Source: Alphaproteobacteria bacterium
GTDB lineage: Bacteria > Pseudomonadota > Alphaproteobacteria > Micavibrionales > Micavibrionaceae
Assembly (NCBI GenBank): GCA_009995045.1
Contig: JAACQG010000012.1
Location: 323-64,322, forward strand
Length of the DNA stretch: 64,000 nucleotides
Direction: 5' to 3'
In this document: piece by piece, positions 17,006 through 25,732 of the stretch
Layout: each line of letters begins with the position of its first letter
Position numbering within the stretch: the first letter of the stretch is position 1
The notes under the pieces: generated by a model
What the model was told of the DNA's origin: nothing
The model's database searches: none
Seen by the model: the letters and a program-made list of their open reading frames with translations, nothing else
Made by a program: the position numbers and the translations under genes

Positions 17006-18268
17006 ATGACCAAACCACGCCTCACCACATTGCCGAGCGGCCTGCGGGTTGTATCCGATCATGTTCCTTCCATGCACTCTGTCGCATTGGGCATATGGAG
17101 CGGCGTCGGCACACGTTACGAAGACATGGCCAATAACGGCGCGGCGCATATGGTTGAACATATGATGTTCAAGGGCACAAAAACCCGCGACGCGCTTGAT
17201 ATTGCACAAAGCATTGAAAATGTCGGCGGCCACATGAACGCCTATACCAGCCGCGAAGTCACAAGCTATCACGCACATATGCTTGAAAATGACATGGGGC
17301 TAGGCCTCGAAGTTCTCGGAGATATGTATAAAAACTCCACACTCCCCGATGATGAAATCGAACGCGAACGCCAAGTCATCCTTCAGGAAATCGGCATGTG
17401 CCATGATACCCCCGATGATCTTGTCTTCGATAATTATTACGAAACTGCCTATCCGGGGCAAACCCTCGGCGCGCCAATCCTCGGCAGCAGCAATCACGTG
17501 ACCAACATGTCCCGCCAGGCGCTCACCGACTTCATCAAAAACTTCTACACCCCTTCACGCACCGTTATTTCTGCCGCAGGCAATGTCGACCATGACGCAT
17601 TGGTAGAAAAAGCCTCCACCGTTTTTGCCGATCTACCGAAAGATATAGATTTTGAGCCAAAACCCGCAGCCTATAACGGCAATGAAAACCGCGTGCAAAA
17701 AGACCTTGAACAGGCACATTTCATTCTCGGCTTCCAAAGCTTTAGCCGCCTCGACGATGACCATTATACCGCTCAGGCACTCTCAACATTGCTCGGCGGC
17801 GGCATGTCTTCGCGCCTCTTCCAGGAGGTGCGTGAAAAACGCGGCCTCGTCTATTCCATCTTCTCTTTCAATTCCGCCTACCAAGATGATGGCCAATTCG
17901 GCATTTATGCGGGAACAGGGCCAGACAGCCTAGCCGAGATTATTCCCGTTATCTCCGATGAAATCTTGAAAGTGACCCAAGATGTGACCGAAGAAGAAGT
18001 CATCCGCGCCAAAGCACAGCTAAAATCCAGCCTCCTCATTGGACGCGAATCCATGATGACCCGCGCCGATCAGTACGCAAAATACGCATTATTTAGAAAC
18101 GCTGAGTTTGATATCGAAAAAACATTGGCGCAGATCGAAGCCATTGATGAAAACGCAATCCATAATGTGGCCAAACGTATCTTTAGCACAAAGCCAAACC
18201 TAGCCGCGCTCGGCCCTCTTGACAAATTACCGTCATTCAACGCAATTCAAGAGCGCTTAGCCGCTTAA
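17006..18268 (+). CDS. M16 family zinc peptidase (processing-peptidase-like)
   Basis: 420 aa from the ATG at 17006; an upstream frame extension overlaps thrC and is rejected. The inverted zinc motif HxxEH is seen in HMVEHMMFKGT (about residue 49), with the third ligand Glu expected in the VILQEIGM segment. The C-terminal half has the family R/Y signature LVYSIFSF. This is the bacterial homologue group closest to the mitochondrial processing peptidase beta subunit, usually co-encoded with thrC. Its substrate is unknown. Confidence 0.92.
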   Translation: MTKPRLTTLPSGLRVVSDHVPSMHSVALGIWSGVGTRYEDMANNGAAHMVEHMMFKGTKTRDALDIAQSIENVGGHMNAYTSREVTSYHAHMLENDMGLGLEVLGDMYKNSTLPDDEIERERQVILQEIGMCHDTPDDLVFDNYYETAYPGQTLGAPILGSSNHVTNMSRQALTDFIKNFYTPSRTVISAAGNVDHDALVEKASTVFADLPKDIDFEPKPAAYNGNENRVQKDLEQAHFILGFQSFSRLDDDHYTAQALSTLLGGGMSSRLFQEVREKRGLVYSIFSFNSAYQDDGQFGIYAGTGPDSLAEIIPVISDEILKVTQDVTEEEVIRAKAQLKSSLLIGRESMMTRADQYAKYALFRNAEFDIEKTLAQIEAIDENAIHNVAKRIFSTKPNLAALGPLDKLPSFNAIQERLAA

Positions 18269-18271
18269 ACC

Positions 18272-18859
18272 TTAAGCATTGCCGCCATCCGCAACCAACA
18301 ACGCCGGATCAAAACCAAGCGTCTCAACCGCTGCCTGCCATTTCATATCATCCGCTGTTTTGAAAATGAGCGACGCTGCAGGCTCAGCCACCAACCATGA
18401 ATTGGCCTGAATTTCCTCATCCAATTGTCCCGCGCTCCACCCCGCATAGCCAAAAATAATCAGCTTATCGGCTGGCCCCTTGCCTTCTGCCACCTCACGC
18501 AAGACATCCAATGTCCCGCTAATCGAGATATCGCCATCAATCGAAATCGTCTCTTTATGCTGAAAATCGGGGCTATGCAGTAAAAAACCGCGCCCTGTAT
18601 CAACCGGCCCGCCATTCATCAACGGCGTTTTCAAAACTACGGGATCTACAACAATATCCGACGCCATATCCAATTCATTGAGCAAATGTTTAAACGCCAT
18701 CCCCGGCAATTGATTATTAATCACCAGTCCCATCGCGCCGTTTTGATCATGGCTACACAGGTAAATAACTGCATTTTCAAAACGCGGATCAAGCATGCCA
18801 GGCATCGCTAGCAATAGCTTTCCCGCAAAATAACCCTCTGAACTACCCATATGATACAT
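18272..18859 (-). CDS. YqgE/AlgH family protein
   Basis: 195 aa. The conserved opening GYFAGKLLLAMPGMLDPRF and NAVIYLCSHDQNGAMGLVIN, then GGPVDTGRGFLLHS, identify the UPF0301 family. FGYAGWSAGQLDEEIQANSW near residue 146 is the family C-terminal signature. Biochemical role unsettled; AlgH is linked to alginate regulation in Pseudomonas. It lies tail to tail with the M16 gene and divergent from the DsbD-like gene, whose -35 element sits only 9 bp from this start codon. Confidence 0.92.
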   Translation of the reverse strand: MYHMGSSEGYFAGKLLLAMPGMLDPRFENAVIYLCSHDQNGAMGLVINNQLPGMAFKHLLNELDMASDIVVDPVVLKTPLMNGGPVDTGRGFLLHSPDFQHKETISIDGDISISGTLDVLREVAEGKGPADKLIIFGYAGWSAGQLDEEIQANSWLVAEPAASLIFKTADDMKWQAAVETLGFDPALLVADGGNA

Positions 18860-18867
18860 CCATTTTA

Positions 18868-18896
18868 TTGTGATTATTGCTCATGAGAGATATAAT
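18868..18896 (+). promoter_or_regulatory. Leaderless promoter of the DsbD-alpha-like gene
   Basis: TTGTGA (18868-18873), 17-bp spacer, perfect TATAAT (18891-18896), ending 7 nt before the ATG at 18904. Confidence 0.7.
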
Positions 18897-18903
18897 AGTC
18901 CTT

Positions 18904-19710
18904 ATGAAGAAATTATCAATTTATACGATCATCCTATCCCTCATTGCGCCTATATCCGCGCATGCTCAAACAAGTGATTGGTTTAAATCGAAAAACGTCA
19001 ACGCTAGGCTTGTCGCGGGATCAGATAACCAAGCCGCGCTTGAAATCGACCTCGCCGCTGGATGGCACACATATTGGCGCATTCCCGGCGATAGCGGCCT
19101 TCCACCGATGCTATCATGGGCAGATAGCACGAATTTGGAAGCAATCGAAATCGATTGGCCCGCCCCCAAACGTAAAAAAGAATATGAGTTCAACACATTT
19201 GGCTATGATGGTAATGTTACTTTCCCGCTGACCGTTCTTCCCATCGACCCATCCAAAGACACAAAGCTCGCCCTTAACGCGCAGATCATGATCTGTAACG
19301 ATATTTGCATCCCGCAAGCTTTCAAGCTTACGCTCGACACCAATAAAGACGCTGATCACACAAAAGAAGACGCGAAGATCGCCGCAGCAAAAACAAAACT
19401 GCCGAGTGAAGACCCTAACCAAGACCTGACAATCGACAGCATTATCGCAGCAAAAGACGCGCTCGTCGTGGCCATCACAAGCAAAACAGGCTTCGAAGGA
19501 ATCGACGTCTTCCCCGTGATTGAAGAAGACAAAATCGCGCTTACCCTGCCTGCCGTGATTGAGATATCCGAATATGATCCTGAAAAAGCAATGATTCGCG
19601 TTGATAATGGCTCTGATTTTGAAAATATAGCGGGAGCGCTACAGGGTAAAACCCTCACAGTGACATTAACACAAGGCGACACAACAATCGTAAAATCTGT
19701 GCAATATTAA
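18904..19710 (+). CDS. Periplasmic DsbD N-terminal (alpha) domain-like protein
   Basis: 268 aa from the ATG at 18904. A Sec signal peptide (KKLSIYTIILSLIAPISAHA) is followed by an immunoglobulin-like domain. Segments GWHTYWRIPGDSGLPP, FGYDGNVTFPL and the cysteine pair CNDICIPQ match the N-terminal alpha domain of DsbD/ScsB thiol-disulfide reductases, in which those two cysteines pass electrons to periplasmic partners. The membrane beta domain and thioredoxin-like gamma domain are absent, so this is a stand-alone alpha-like protein. The internal ATG at 18904 is favoured over an ATG/TTG upstream because the promoter places the transcript start there. Confidence 0.82.
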   Translation: MKKLSIYTIILSLIAPISAHAQTSDWFKSKNVNARLVAGSDNQAALEIDLAAGWHTYWRIPGDSGLPPMLSWADSTNLEAIEIDWPAPKRKKEYEFNTFGYDGNVTFPLTVLPIDPSKDTKLALNAQIMICNDICIPQAFKLTLDTNKDADHTKEDAKIAAAKTKLPSEDPNQDLTIDSIIAAKDALVVAITSKTGFEGIDVFPVIEEDKIALTLPAVIEISEYDPEKAMIRVDNGSDFENIAGALQGKTLTVTLTQGDTTIVKSVQY

Positions 19711-19726
19711 ACCCTGACACTAGGTT

Positions 19727-20869
19727 TTATTGCGCTTTCATCGCAACATCATAAACACGCAGCGTGCGTTCAACAACGCTATTCACATCATATTCCGCCG
19801 CTGCAAATTCACGTGCAGCATGCCCCATTGTATTGCGCAATGTTGCGTTTTGAATCAATGTCGCCATTGCATCTGCTGTTGCCTCGCTATCTTTGATCGG
19901 CACCAATATACCGCTCTCTGCGTCAATGATTGCTTCCCGACACCCCGCATGGTCAGTCGTGATAATCGCGCGTCCCGTTGCTGCCGCCTCCAATAAAACC
20001 TTCGGCACACCCTCGCCATAATAAGAGGGGTACACAACAAGATTACATTTGCGATATAGCCCCACAATATCAGAGACATGCCCCAACCATGTCACATTGC
20101 TACCCTCAAGCATCGCATGCATCGCATCCGTTGAAATCTCACGCGGGTTATAAGGCGCGCCGCCGCCTGCGATCTGAAAGTCTGCATCAATGCCGCGCTG
20201 GGTTAATATGTTGCACGCATCAATAAAAACTTTAATCCCTTTTTCGTGAATAAGGCGCGTGGGCATAACAACCAATGGCTTATCGCTTTGTGGCTCTGGT
20301 GTGAACGCATATTCATCCAAATCAATTCCTGATCCTTTAATCAAGGTCGATTGATCGGCGTGAACATAACCACCCTCAATCATCACCCGCATATCATCGG
20401 GGTTTTGAAACGTTAAAAAACTACGCTTATTGCGCAATGCCAAAGTCAAAAATGGTCCAATCAAAAACCGCAGCAATTTTGGCTTAAACCCCTCGCCAGA
20501 AAACAAATACCCCAATCCCGCAATCGTATGAACGACCTTAACGCGGGGCACAAAAAGACAAACAAGCCCCGTCATAAACGCATATTTCAACGTCATCGCA
20601 TGAATCAAATCAGGCTTTTGCGCCCGAATAACCCGCAGCATAACCAACATAATTTTCACATTTGAAACAATCACATGCGCGCGGCTTGGCTCGGGCAAAC
20701 CAAGCCCCTTAAATCCATAGTCGGATAATCGATCATCGCTATCCGCGCCACTCGCACAGACGCTCACATCCCACCCCTCTTCGGGTGTGATGGCTTGTTT
20801 CGCGATTGGAAAACGTCGTGTCCAAAAACAATCCATATGATTGACGATAAAGAGTAGTGATTTGCTCAT
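19727..20869 (-). CDS. Glycosyltransferase family 4
   Basis: 380 aa, GT-B fold. The C-terminal nucleotide-sugar domain shows VVMPTRLIHEKGIKVFIDA, GHVSDIVGLYRKCNLVVYPS and the E-x7-E motif in EGVPKVLLEAAATGR (about residue 288). The N-terminal half has the AMTLKYAFMTGL segment seen in WcaI/EpsD-like enzymes building capsule, O-antigen or exopolysaccharide. It follows the asparagine-synthetase-like gene with a 9-bp gap on the same strand, so the pair probably acts in one surface-polysaccharide pathway. Substrates unknown. Confidence 0.88.
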   Translation of the reverse strand: MSKSLLFIVNHMDCFWTRRFPIAKQAITPEEGWDVSVCASGADSDDRLSDYGFKGLGLPEPSRAHVIVSNVKIMLVMLRVIRAQKPDLIHAMTLKYAFMTGLVCLFVPRVKVVHTIAGLGYLFSGEGFKPKLLRFLIGPFLTLALRNKRSFLTFQNPDDMRVMIEGGYVHADQSTLIKGSGIDLDEYAFTPEPQSDKPLVVMPTRLIHEKGIKVFIDACNILTQRGIDADFQIAGGGAPYNPREISTDAMHAMLEGSNVTWLGHVSDIVGLYRKCNLVVYPSYYGEGVPKVLLEAAATGRAIITTDHAGCREAIIDAESGILVPIKDSEATADAMATLIQNATLRNTMGHAAREFAAAEYDVNSVVERTLRVYDVAMKAQ

Positions 20870-20878
20870 ATCTTCAAT

Positions 20879-22780
20879 CTACCCCATCCATCGTCGATGC
20901 CAAGCCTGAAACATCAAAACATTCCACAACGCATCACAATGGCGTGGCTTATCACGCAAATGCGCATCCCACAGATCACGAATAGCCGCGCTATCAAACA
21001 AGCCTTGTTCTTTAAGCGCACGGGGATCAAGTAAATCCTCCGCCCAATCGCGTAAATCCCCACATAACCAATCAGCAAGCGGAATACCAAAACCCTGCTT
21101 CGGGCGCTCGAACATCTCACGCGGGACATGCCGCGCCAACAGCTCGCGCAACAACCACTTGCCCTTGCCCTCACGAATTTTCACATCCATCGGCAAATTC
21201 CACACAAATTCAAAAATCCGTCGATCCAATAAAGGCGCGCGCGCCTCTAAGCTCACCGCCATCGTACTGCGATCAACCTTGGTCAAGATATCATTGGGCA
21301 AATAAAACTGTGTATCCCAAAGCATCAATTGTTCAGACAAACCAAGCGCAGCATTTTCGTCTACATCAAGCCGCGCATTTTGATGTAGTAAAGCCGGATT
21401 ATCATCCCAATTGCGCAGCAAAATATCATATATGTCATTGCGCGTATCCGCTGATAACAAACGCGCTGTTTTATCCAAATGTTTCGCCATAAGCGGCTTT
21501 GTCGGTATAAGAGTCTTTAACGCTCCCTTAGGAATTGCGTTAATAAGATGTCGCGTAAAAGCAGGCAGCGCAGCAATCTTAGGCGTAGAAATATGCCGCG
21601 AATAACCACCCAACATTTCATCGCCGCCATCCCCCGAAAGCGCAACCGTAACATCGCGGCGCGCAAATTGTGCCACCAAATAGGTTGGAATTGCGGATTG
21701 ATCGGCAAATGGCTCGTCAAACATATCCGGCAATTTTTCAATCACATTGCGCGCATCCGCCGCGCTGCACATGTGCTCGTGATGATCCGTCCCCAGATGC
21801 TTGGCGACGTCACGTGCATAAAGCGCTTCATTAAATCCCGCCTCTTCAAAACCGATCGTATAGGTATGAACAGGGCGCGCCGATTGCGACTGCATCAAGG
21901 CAACAATCGCCGAGCTATCAATCCCTCCAGATAAAAACGCACCAATCGGCACATCGGATAGCATCCGCTCTCTCACGCATTGCTTGAGCAGAAATTGAAA
22001 TTCATCAACAATGTCGCTATGTGAGTCGGTGTGGGGCAAATCTCTTATGTTGCGCTCTTGCACAATTTTTGCTGCAGACCAATACTGCGTCATCTTATCT
22101 AAAAGATCACACCCTGTATCCAGCCCCTCTATAGCAATCGAAAGCAAACACCCGGGTTTGATCTGCCAAACGCTCTTATAAATCGAATGCGGCGCAGGAA
22201 CGCAATTATACTGTGTGTATAGCGAAAGCGCGTGCGGATCGATCTCCGCCTTAAAATCCGGATGCGCCTTTAACGCTTTTAACTCCGACCCGAAAACAAG
22301 CGCTTTGCCCGCCCATCCGATATATAGTGGCTTTTTGCCAAAGCGATCACGCGCAACATGCAAAACCCGCGCCTCACGATCCCACAGCGCAAATGCAAAC
22401 ATCCCGTTAATCGCCTCTAATGTCTGGTCAAGGCCAATACGCTCAATCAAGGCCAATAAAGTTTCGGTATCGCTATGCCCTCTGAATTGATGCTCTGACA
22501 AATACATGGCGCGTAATTCAAGATGATTATAGATCTCGCCGTTAAAGACGATCATATATCGCTGGCTTTGTGATGCCATCGGTTGATGCCCATGTTCGGA
22601 TAGATCAAGAATAGAGAGCCTGCGATGCCCGAAATTTAGGGCAACATCAGGGTCCTGCCAAACATCACCATAATCAGGGCCGCGATGCGCAATCGCATCA
22701 CACATGGCACGCACAATGCCGTGATCGTCGCTACGCGATCGTTCTGTATTGAATGCAAAAAAACCTGTAAAACCGCACAT
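20879..22780 (-). CDS. asnB: Asparagine synthase (glutamine-hydrolysing) / sugar amidotransferase
   Basis: 633 aa. N-terminal nucleophile class II glutaminase (MCGFTGFF, catalytic Cys2 after Met removal; AHRGPDYG; FNGEIYNHLELR), then the ATP-pyrophosphatase domain with SGGIDSSAIVALM near residue 287 and a C-terminal FGIPLADWL segment. It either makes asparagine or amidates a sugar acid in polysaccharide assembly; many homologues sit in glycan clusters. The neighbouring glycosyltransferase favours the latter, but sequence alone cannot decide. TATAGT lies 6 nt upstream of the ATG on the minus strand, possibly another near-leaderless start. Confidence 0.88.
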   Translation of the reverse strand: MCGFTGFFAFNTERSRSDDHGIVRAMCDAIAHRGPDYGDVWQDPDVALNFGHRRLSILDLSEHGHQPMASQSQRYMIVFNGEIYNHLELRAMYLSEHQFRGHSDTETLLALIERIGLDQTLEAINGMFAFALWDREARVLHVARDRFGKKPLYIGWAGKALVFGSELKALKAHPDFKAEIDPHALSLYTQYNCVPAPHSIYKSVWQIKPGCLLSIAIEGLDTGCDLLDKMTQYWSAAKIVQERNIRDLPHTDSHSDIVDEFQFLLKQCVRERMLSDVPIGAFLSGGIDSSAIVALMQSQSARPVHTYTIGFEEAGFNEALYARDVAKHLGTDHHEHMCSAADARNVIEKLPDMFDEPFADQSAIPTYLVAQFARRDVTVALSGDGGDEMLGGYSRHISTPKIAALPAFTRHLINAIPKGALKTLIPTKPLMAKHLDKTARLLSADTRNDIYDILLRNWDDNPALLHQNARLDVDENAALGLSEQLMLWDTQFYLPNDILTKVDRSTMAVSLEARAPLLDRRIFEFVWNLPMDVKIREGKGKWLLRELLARHVPREMFERPKQGFGIPLADWLCGDLRDWAEDLLDPRALKEQGLFDSAAIRDLWDAHLRDKPRHCDALWNVLMFQAWHRRWMG

Positions 22781-22856
22781 GGAAAAACTATATCTTTACT
22801 AAGCTAACTTCTGATAAAATAAATCAGCACCAACCGCAAGGGTATCTGACTACGAT

Positions 22857-23465
22857 ATGAATATCGATCTCTTATTTACACAAAACGGCGAAGCAGGGCT
22901 CATCTGCAATGAAAACCCAGTTAAAAAAGCCATCGGCATGACCTTCGATGCGCAAACCGGCACTCTGACCACTGAATATGCCGATATGGATTTCCTTGAG
23001 CTTAACATCCCCGTCGAGATGGATTTCTTCGACGCCCTAGATCGTAATCAACAGATCCATATCGGCGCAATCAAAGAGGGTAATATCTCCCAAGCCTATC
23101 AGGTGCCATTCATGTTCCTTGATGATCCATATCGCACGCAAAACATGCAAAATGTTCAACAACTCCCTAACCCGCTACAGGCCTTCCAATTCTTTGTAAA
23201 ATCCTGCGTCGCCGGACAGCCCGTTCATCGTGACGATCTTGGCGATGAAGACGCGATGGGCTGTGTGCTCGGCGATGCTGTCCCATCAAGTCTGCAATTT
23301 GCACCCCATCTCGCCCGCCGCGTTCAAATGGAAGCAGGACCAAAAGCGATGCCATCGCTCAATCTTGGCCCATCCGCGCCAGGCCTCGGCGGTGGAGGAG
23401 GGGGCGGCCAAATCCCGCGCGGCACAGGCAACACAACCCCACCCAAAAAACGCGACGATACTTAA
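22857..23465 (+). CDS. Hypothetical protein with Gly/Pro-rich tail
   Basis: 202 aa, no signal peptide. The first ~160 residues form an acidic globular part (TTEYADMDFLELNIPVEMDF) with several Met/Gln clusters (YRTQNMQNVQQLPNP). The last ~40 residues are disordered, with an eight-residue run of glycine and PPKKRDDT at the end. I do not recognise the family. There is no clear Shine-Dalgarno; TATCTG lies 8 nt before the ATG. Confidence 0.65.
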   Translation: MNIDLLFTQNGEAGLICNENPVKKAIGMTFDAQTGTLTTEYADMDFLELNIPVEMDFFDALDRNQQIHIGAIKEGNISQAYQVPFMFLDDPYRTQNMQNVQQLPNPLQAFQFFVKSCVAGQPVHRDDLGDEDAMGCVLGDAVPSSLQFAPHLARRVQMEAGPKAMPSLNLGPSAPGLGGGGGGGQIPRGTGNTTPPKKRDDT

Positions 23466-23531
23466 AAAATATTCGGAACTTTTTCCTCGCCCATGCGTAG
23501 GCACGGGCACAAACACAGGAGGAAACTTAAA

Positions 23532-23975
23532 ATGAGCAAGCAAGATGTTGCTAAAGAATTAAACAAAGTATTGGCCGACACATTCGTCTTATACTTTAAA
23601 ACCCATTCATTCCATTGGAACGTAACGGGCGCAAGATTCCACTCGCTTCACGTGTTGTTCGAAGAGCAATACACAAATATGTGGGAATCAATGGATGTCT
23701 TGGCCGAACGTATTCGCGCACTAGGCGAATTTGCCGCCGATAATCCAAATGACCTCATGAAAAACGCGAGCCTCAGCCATGTCGGCCAAACACCCGACAG
23801 CGAGGAGATGATCGAAATGCTCGCCAATGACAATCGCGAGATCGTAAAGACATTGAAAAACGGTATTGATGTTGCCAGCAAAAATGATGATGACGCGACC
23901 GAGGATATGTTGATTGAGCGCATTCAAATCCATGAACAATTTGCATGGATGCTAGAAAGCTCAAAAGCAGCCTAA
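23532..23975 (+). CDS. dps: Dps family ferritin-like DNA-protection protein
   Basis: 147 aa from the ATG at 23532, which has a strong AGGAGG 9 nt upstream; an upstream frame extension is rejected. The intersubunit ferroxidase motif is complete: FHWNVTGARFHSLH with its two His and EEQY...DVLAERIRALG with the acidic ligands. Dps dodecamers oxidise Fe2+ with peroxide, store iron and protect DNA. A short imperfect hairpin (23489-23508) precedes the ribosome binding site; its role is unknown. Confidence 0.95.
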   Translation: MSKQDVAKELNKVLADTFVLYFKTHSFHWNVTGARFHSLHVLFEEQYTNMWESMDVLAERIRALGEFAADNPNDLMKNASLSHVGQTPDSEEMIEMLANDNREIVKTLKNGIDVASKNDDDATEDMLIERIQIHEQFAWMLESSKAA

Positions 23976-23982
23976 ACAGGCA

Positions 23983-24630
23983 TTAAGCATTTTTAAAAAC
24001 CAGACAATGTGTGAGGGCGTATCCATCGGGTGCGTCCTCCCATTTTATAATGACATCTGCCTGCGGTTTAAAACTGCGTGACACCGCAAGGCTCATATCC
24101 CGCACAAGCGGCGTAAAGCTCTTTTTGTGCGCGATATTATCGACATGTACCACAATCAAAGCATTGTGCTTCATCACGCCCTTCACCGCCGCAAAAATCT
24201 CCGCCATCCGCGCCAGATACGCATCATACCCTGCATATTCAGGGTCACCGCCATATAAGGGGTTCCAATTCTCATGCATCGGAATAAAGGGCGGCGAGGT
24301 GATACAAAAATCCATCATCGGAAAATCATACGTGCCAATCTCCGCCGCATCGCCGCAAATAATATTCTGCCAGCCCTCAAGCTGACCCGCGCTCCACTCA
24401 AACCGTTCGCCATCCGCTTCAACGCCATAGGGCACGCGCCCTAAATCCTCGGCGACAAAGGCGCTTGTACCAAATCCCATAAAGGGATCAAACACGCGCT
24501 GTTTTGGCTTGGTATAGGCTTCAATAAAGTGGCGCGGCAAAGCGCTCGGATATTGATCCGATGCATCTTCGCCATGCTGCGCGGCGTATTCTTGGATATA
24601 GGGCAGGGTGATAAAATCAGGATACTGCAT
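23983..24630 (-). CDS. Orphan DNA (N4-cytosine / N6-adenine) methyltransferase-like protein
   Basis: 215 aa. SAM motif I FDPFMGFGTSAFVAEDLGR (about residues 46-64) is preceded by a motif X-like segment; catalytic motif IV is TSPPFIPMHENW (about residue 111). The Ser-Pro-Pro-Phe form is typical of N4-cytosine enzymes. The X-I-IV order with no clear target-recognition domain and the small size are unusual for a restriction-modification enzyme. No endonuclease gene is adjacent. An alternative is an RNA-modifying or regulatory methylase of the same fold. Confidence 0.8.
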   Translation of the reverse strand: MQYPDFITLPYIQEYAAQHGEDASDQYPSALPRHFIEAYTKPKQRVFDPFMGFGTSAFVAEDLGRVPYGVEADGERFEWSAGQLEGWQNIICGDAAEIGTYDFPMMDFCITSPPFIPMHENWNPLYGGDPEYAGYDAYLARMAEIFAAVKGVMKHNALIVVHVDNIAHKKSFTPLVRDMSLAVSRSFKPQADVIIKWEDAPDGYALTHCLVFKNA

Positions 24631-24636
24631 AAAGAA

Positions 24637-25731
24637 CTATTGTGCTTGTTCGCGACGTATTTTGCGCCATTTTGCCACATTATTATTATGCTCACGCAGC
24701 GTCTTTGCAAAACTATGTCCGCCGCTGCCATCGGCAACAAAGTAAATATAATCATGCGCTTCTGGATTAAGCGCCGCCTCAATCGATGCCTTACCGGGAT
24801 TGGCAATCGGCCCGGGCGGCAAGCCCGCATATTTATACGTATTATAAGGCGAATCGTAATCCAGATCCTTGCGCAACAACCGTCGACCCAATGGCCCTTT
24901 GCCGTCATTTTTATGCACGCCCTTGGTAATCGCGTAAATAACGGTAGGATCAGTCTGCAGCGGAATACCGCGATTTAAACGATTAATAAAAACGCCTGCT
25001 ACTTGGGCACGCTCACCCGCGACGCCAGTTTCTTTTTCGATGATTGAGGCCAGCGTCAAAACATCGCCAACATTTTTGAGCGGTTCACTGCCGCAGGGTT
25101 TGCTAATAAAGCTCTGCCAATCAAGCTCACGCGGGTTTTCTATTGCACATAATGCACCGACTTCATCGCGCATCATATTCTGCATTCTATCCAGTACGGA
25201 AAAAACCTCTTCACCCAATTGATAGCTATATGTTTGCGGCAATAAAGACCCTTCTTCTGGAAGTGATTTTGCGCGCCGGGGTATTAACTCTTCATAACCA
25301 TTAAGAAGGACCACAACCTCATAACTGGTAAGCCCCTCGCGCACAGTTACAAACCGCCCGAAAACGTCATGATTGCGCATCTTCGCAACAATGTCTTTCG
25401 CGCTAATGCCCGGCTCTAGCTGATATTCACCAGCCTTCAAATCCGCCGCCGCCCCGAGGAAACGCGCGCCCAAAATAAAAATATATTTGCTGTCGATCGC
25501 ATTTTCGGCTTCTAAATGCGTGGCAATCTGGTTAAGCCCCATGCCGCGTTCAACAGCAATAAGCGTGTCTTCTTTTAAAGGGCCAGCACCAGTAAAATGC
25601 TGCGCCGCCCAGAAAAACCCAACCGCCGCTACAACAATTGCTGTTGTAATGAGATAGACCAAAAACCCTAAAACAAATCGCCCGCCGCGTTTTTGGGGCG
25701 TGTTCTCTGCTGGGGCGGGCTGCTCTGTCAT
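24637..25731 (-). CDS. mltG: Endolytic transglycosylase MltG
   Basis: 364 aa. Cuts nascent peptidoglycan strands at the inner membrane and so sets glycan length. One N-terminal membrane helix (about residues 20-45), a LysM-like region, then the YceG core with catalytic Glu in ASIIEKETG (about residue 221) and the family signatures VFINRL, LQTDPTVIYA and PYNTYKYAGLPPGPI. It follows fabF with a 1-bp gap in the order acpP-fabF-mltG that is conserved in Alphaproteobacteria. Confidence 0.95.
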   Translation of the reverse strand: MTEQPAPAENTPQKRGGRFVLGFLVYLITTAIVVAAVGFFWAAQHFTGAGPLKEDTLIAVERGMGLNQIATHLEAENAIDSKYIFILGARFLGAAADLKAGEYQLEPGISAKDIVAKMRNHDVFGRFVTVREGLTSYEVVVLLNGYEELIPRRAKSLPEEGSLLPQTYSYQLGEEVFSVLDRMQNMMRDEVGALCAIENPRELDWQSFISKPCGSEPLKNVGDVLTLASIIEKETGVAGERAQVAGVFINRLNRGIPLQTDPTVIYAITKGVHKNDGKGPLGRRLLRKDLDYDSPYNTYKYAGLPPGPIANPGKASIEAALNPEAHDYIYFVADGSGGHSFAKTLREHNNNVAKWRKIRREQAQ

Positions 25732-25732
25732 G

